DNA of 64,000 bases, from positions 62,001 through 126,000 of the forward strand of contig JAMKCH010078931.1 in assembly GCA_023653785.1 (NCBI GenBank). Reading direction: 5' to 3'. Below are positions 60,190 to 64,000 of this stretch, piece by piece (the stretch's first letter is position 1; each line of letters starts with the position of its first letter). The DNA comes from Ophioderma brevispina (taxonomy: Eukaryota > Echinodermata > Ophiuroidea > Amphilepidida > Ophiodermatidae). The position numbers and the translations under genes are program-made. The notes under the pieces are model-generated. The model was not told where the DNA came from. It did no database searches and worked only from the letters and a program-made list of their open reading frames with translations.

Positions 60190-61150
60190 TAACACAGAAA
60201 TATGGCATATCCAATGTACTGTTCACTATACAGCAACTGCGCCATATTTATTAGGTCAAGATGTAACACAAAATGACCCTTATGGCCACCCCCAGATGCA
60301 CTTTGACCTAATTGATTCACACAAAAGATTTTTTGGGAATGCCAGACTAGTCTTTTATGTGGTTGAAGAAATCTTTTGATTCAGCGTAGTTTTTCACACT
60401 GACCATTGACAACCTGAGAAAAAATTGGTTGAAATGGACCAAGCATTTAGCATTAGTTGCAATTTTTAAATAAATCAAAGAGTTTGTTAGACCCCCTTTA
60501 AGTGGCCGACATGCATTGTGACCACAATTATGATTCACACAAAAGATGTTACCATATTAGTAGTCTCATGTAGCCAAGGAAATTTGCATATCCAAGTACC
60601 ATTTTAATGCGATACAGCAATTACGCATATATTTAATTAGCTCAATTGCATCAAACAATGGATCCCTTTAATGATCCACTTCACTTTGACCGCAATTGTG
60701 ATTCATACAAAAGGTACGGCATAGAAGTCTATGTAGCGAAGGGAATTTTGCAATCCAATGTCAATTTCAGTGATACAGCAATTATGCATAATTTATATAA
60801 GATCAATTGTATCAAAAAATGCCCCATAAATCGGCCCACAAGGCACTTTGACCCAATGATGATTCACCCAAAAGATGCATGGCCATAGTATTCTTTCATG
60901 CAGACCGCCAAGGGAATTTTGCCTATCCGAGATACGGTTTCAAGGAAGAGATACAGTAAATACGCATATTTAATTAGTATTTTGCATACCTAAGCCGCAT
61001 GTTTATCACACACGTTCAAATTGACAAAAAAGATGCTGTGCACCATGATAGGCTTTCATGCAGTGAAGGAATTTCTGTAGCCAAGTACCGTTTCAAAATT
61101 ATTATAGCAATTACCGCTGTTTTTATATTAATTTAGCTCATTTTGCATAC
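60190..61150. repeat. Imperfect ~165-bp tandem repeats, about 5 units
   Basis: The unit carries GATACAGCAATTA-GCATA, TTTAATTAG, CACTTTGACC, ATGATTCA-ACAAAAGAT, CATG-AG and CAAGGGAATTTTGC. GATACAGCAATTA-like words occur near 60611, 60773 and 60950, spaced 162-177 bp. Units are diverged but their order is constant. Confidence 0.8.
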
Positions 61151-61453
61151 TTAATTTGCCCAAAATACGACCGAAATCTATCAGTTCGAGAACTCTCCGC
61201 CCGATCCCATACACCAATTTACATCGTCATACGCCTTACGGAAACTCAGAAAAATTGTACACAAGCCTTGCGGGAGATAATATCGGATTATGCAATTAGA
61301 TAATTAATTGCATATTTTACGCCCAAAATCTAATCAGTCGAGAACCGTGGAACCGACTTCTTCCACCAAGTACATCATCATAGCCCTCGGAACTCCAGAT
61401 AATTCGTACACAAGCCTGTGAACACGAACGTCAAGCACACAGATCGCATGACC

Positions 61454-61485
<32 letters not shown>

Positions 61486-61500
61486 GAAAAGTGATTACTA
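61151..61500. repeat. Duplicated tail ending in a GACA microsatellite
   Basis: Two copies of a segment with TTGCATA-TT, GCCCAAAAT, CAGT(T)CGAGAAC, CATCGTCAT or CATCATCAT, CGGAA-CTCAGA and GTACACAAGCC follow the 165-bp array. The last ends in (GACA)n at about 61454-61485. The layout of tandem units followed by a tail and tetranucleotide run suggests one repeat element from 60.19 to 61.49 kb. Confidence 0.65.
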
Positions 61501-62233
61501 AGTCTCTGCCGAACAATAGTTCAGCGAAGACAAAAAGACATGGTACGGGTCTTTGGCATATCATATAAAACATTTTTCTTGCCGGCAGGATGAACGAAAT
61601 AATTGGGAATGACAAATGTGTGATATATTATGATCAATGAAAGCTTGTCACATGAGGGTGGGTTAACAGCAAAGGAAGAGAGCATGTTTTTTTGTCGGTC
61701 AGTACCATGGGTGCAGGTGCCAAATTCTGTGCACCTTTCATTCAAGCCATTTGCTCGCCATGGCCGCCGTCAGGGTGGTTGTAATTTAGGGAAATCAAGG
61801 AGTTTGTGCTTACTTCAATGCAGTGCATGCTTATTCCAAATAGATTAAAATAGAATGTTGGCAGTTATCGGCTTTTGCGGCCGCTTCGCTATATCAAAGA
61901 ATATAAGCTTCTTGTGGGCATGCCCAGCCTATACTAACCCAACTCTTGACCTTCACACGGAACTTTTAACCTTGGCACATGACTACTTTGACCTCATCAA
62001 CAATAGGAGTGGTCCCTGGTGCACTTATGACAAAAGTTGGTTCAATTGACTTCAACTTTTCAATGAGGTCAATTTTAAAAACTTAAACATTTTAGTGTAC
62101 ACAATACATACACAAAATTACATACACACACACAAAAAAACACATTGCAAAGTGATCCTGCCAGCTTTGCCTGCCCCAGCCTGAGGCCCAAAGGCATAAT
62201 TTGTGACAATTTTTGAAAAAAAAAACATAATGA
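61501..62233. other. Non-coding DNA with CA-rich patch
   Basis: An interrupted CA repeat sits at about 62095-62143. Nothing else is recognised. Confidence 0.4.
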
Positions 62234-62515
62234 TGATTGATCTTCAAGCAATGCCTGGCCTCAAAGGTGATGTTTATCCACTATGCCTTAGTCTGCTCAC
62301 AATACGAAAATTTCAAATTTGCAATTTGAAGGGAAATTCTGGAATTGATATAAAATACGAAATATTTTTGCAATTAAATTATAAAAATATTTTAATTCTG
62401 TCCAATTTCACTGCAGAGCTTTTATAAATACCGTATGAGTTTAAAACCCACCTGCATAGAGGAATCACACCATCTAAATAACTCCCCATAGATTTGTGTA
62501 CAAAATTGAACCTCT
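62234..62515. repeat. Direct repeat, copy 1 (copy 2 at 63733-64000)
   Basis: The words CAAGCAATGCCTGGCCTCAA, GTTTATCCACTATGC, TCTGCTCACAATAC, GAAGGGAAATTCTGGAATTG, CACTGCAGAGCTTTTATAAA and AACTCCCCATAGATTTGTGT recur in order. Confidence 0.9.
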
Positions 62516-63732
62516 CATCAAACATTTCTTGGCTATAAAGCGCGACTGGTATTCAAATCTGGATTTTTTGGAAGATTAGGACCATTACCTCTTCAAACAA
62601 ATAGTGCAAATCATATGATGAAGGCTGATTTTTCTTGAGCTACAGAGCATCGAGATTTATGTTTCAAATGCCACCACCTAGTTTGAAGGAAATATTATAG
62701 AATTGGAATGTACATTTCCCAAAAACCCTCGAAATTATACAAAATGGCCAACAGTTACCAACCCAATTGGGATGTTACTAGTCCAACATTATGATAAATT
62801 TCAAATTTCATTTAAAGACCATTTATCAACATTTTGTTGCACTACTAATGGCCAAAGGGCCAGATTTCGATGGCCAACACTGTCTCGGCCATGATGTTGT
62901 CTGCTACACATAGTTTATTAGTGGTGTTGATTCCTAAAACTGTAGCTTCCTAATCAAAAGATGATCCTTTCATGGTATATTGAAATTTATGAGATTCTAT
63001 TTTTTGTATTCATAACCTGATTCCCCACTAATCTCTTAACGGTTCTCCTGTGTACACAACACAATTCATCACTCTGCAAAAAACAAAATTGAACAATAAT
63101 CTGAAGCAAAGTACCAAAACAATGACAGAAAGGGTCAAGAAAGTGGCAAGTATAGAAGCGAAGAGTGAGCTGTAGGTATTTATAGAACAAGATCAGATTA
63201 GCACTGCCCCACCCACTATCTCCCCAAACTCATATTGAGTTGTCACTCCCAACATCAAACCAGCTGTGAGAAAAAAAAGGCCAGTGGGAACCTTTGGGAA
63301 AGTCTTAATGGGAATGTAGCAGAGCTTCAGTTTGGCCAATAAAAAGGTATCTAGTGATTGACAATTTTGTGTTATAGGGTGCTGGTTATAACTTCTCTTG
63401 AAAACTGAAATAAAGTGTATAACATTACACATAAGGAAGATCAAAGGGCCTATTGCTGCCCAATATCTTTAATTATTAGGCACCAGAAGCTTCCACATGG
63501 TGCAATTATCAACTGTATGACTAGTGTGTAGTGCCCAACACTGCCACAATATGTAAAAATATTGGGCATTTGGGCAATTGAGTAAAAACTTACTGTCATT
63601 TTTTAAACGTTTGGGACCAATTTTAGAATTGTTGTTGTCCAGTCAGCTTCTTCTGGATTAAAATAATTGGATGCCTTTTTTGGCTGGTAACAAACCAAAA
63701 ATTGCCCCACCACAAAAAAAAATATTAGGCTG
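62516..63732. other. Spacer between direct repeats, no gene seen
   Basis: No convincing coding or structural feature is seen. Short minus-strand frames at 62987-63444 lack recognisable similarity. Confidence 0.4.
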
Positions 63733-64000
63733 GTCTTCGAGCAATGCCTGGCCTCAAAAGGTTATGTTTATCCACTATGCTTCATGTCTGCTCACAATAC
63801 TAAAATTTGCAAATGCAATTTGAAGGGAAATTCTGGAATTGATAAATACGAAATATTTTGACAATTTAAATTAAAAATATTTTTAACTTGTCAAAATTTC
63901 ACTGCAGAGCTTTTATAAATACCAGTATGGTTTAAAACACACCTGAATAAAGGAATCACACCACTAAATAACTCCCCATAGATTTGTGTACAAAATGACC
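63733..64000. repeat. Direct repeat, copy 2, cut by window end
   Basis: This is an indel-rich copy of 62234-62515, offset by about 1.5 kb and still matching at the last base of the window. The duplicated block therefore extends beyond it. Confidence 0.9.

Noticed and set aside
59151..60320. 389-codon minus-strand open frame rich in Gly, Val, Trp and Phe
   Set aside because: It arises from the A+C-only plus strand, which makes stop codons rare on the other strand. The composition is not that of a protein and no start, splice or domain evidence exists.

Overview
The window is animal nuclear DNA: AT-rich, intron- and repeat-dominated, with no bacterial-style gene density. Its relics of LINE reverse transcriptase, a Penelope-like GIY-YIG element, many short terminal-inverted-repeat (TIR) elements and tRNA-derived SINE-like units, together with about 37-40% apparent GC, suggest a marine invertebrate. 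An echinoderm or hemichordate-like deuterostome is my guess from the repeat style, not from a diagnostic gene. Nearly all short ORFs look accidental.

Left part (1-20 kb): two minus-strand coding segments of unrecognised Ser/Thr/Pro-rich protein(s). One is a large exon at 14459-11936 interrupted by about 19.6 identical copies of an 80-bp repeat. The other is a terminal-type exon at 5324-4684 with Ala, Thr and His runs. They may belong to one gene, but the splice phases I can see do not join directly. Around them lie a hAT-type MITE (2565-2748), two foldback or TIR elements (3847-4240, 6516-6939), a cluster of large hairpins (14.98-15.70 kb), a TTAA-flanked MITE (16160-16375), a 43-nt poly-G run, and a broken indel-rich second copy of the terminal exon (17870-19198).

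Middle (20-45 kb): short TIR elements, a 3.3-kb near-tandem duplication (24640-27975 / 27985-31195), a second duplication at 35.3-40 kb with a 58-bp minisatellite, a TA-flanked TIR element (33893-34418), a 952-bp TIR element with a 4-bp target duplication (41270-42221), a LINE fragment (42540-43535) and an array very rich in AGGTCA-like half-sites (44.45-44.99 kb).

Right part (45-64 kb): C-rich low-complexity sequence, one weak candidate first coding exon (46646-46675), a frameshifted LINE reverse-transcriptase relic (52265-53560), the second inverted copy of the 952-bp element family (54883-55841), a Penelope-like fragment with ~59-bp inverted ends (56244-56736), a 3-kb A+C-only-like stretch (57.15-60.18 kb), ~165-bp tandem repeats ending in a GACA microsatellite, and a repeat pair cut by the window end.

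Several duplicated blocks pair a clean copy with an indel-rich one. This looks more like raw long-read gap filling or haplotype mis-joining than biology, and it limits what can be concluded. I found no convincing new multigene system. The most interesting real signals are the exact 80-bp repeat inside a coding exon, the 4-bp-TSD transposon family with internal GTAACGTATCTGG motifs, the palindrome cluster and the Penelope fragment with inverted ends.
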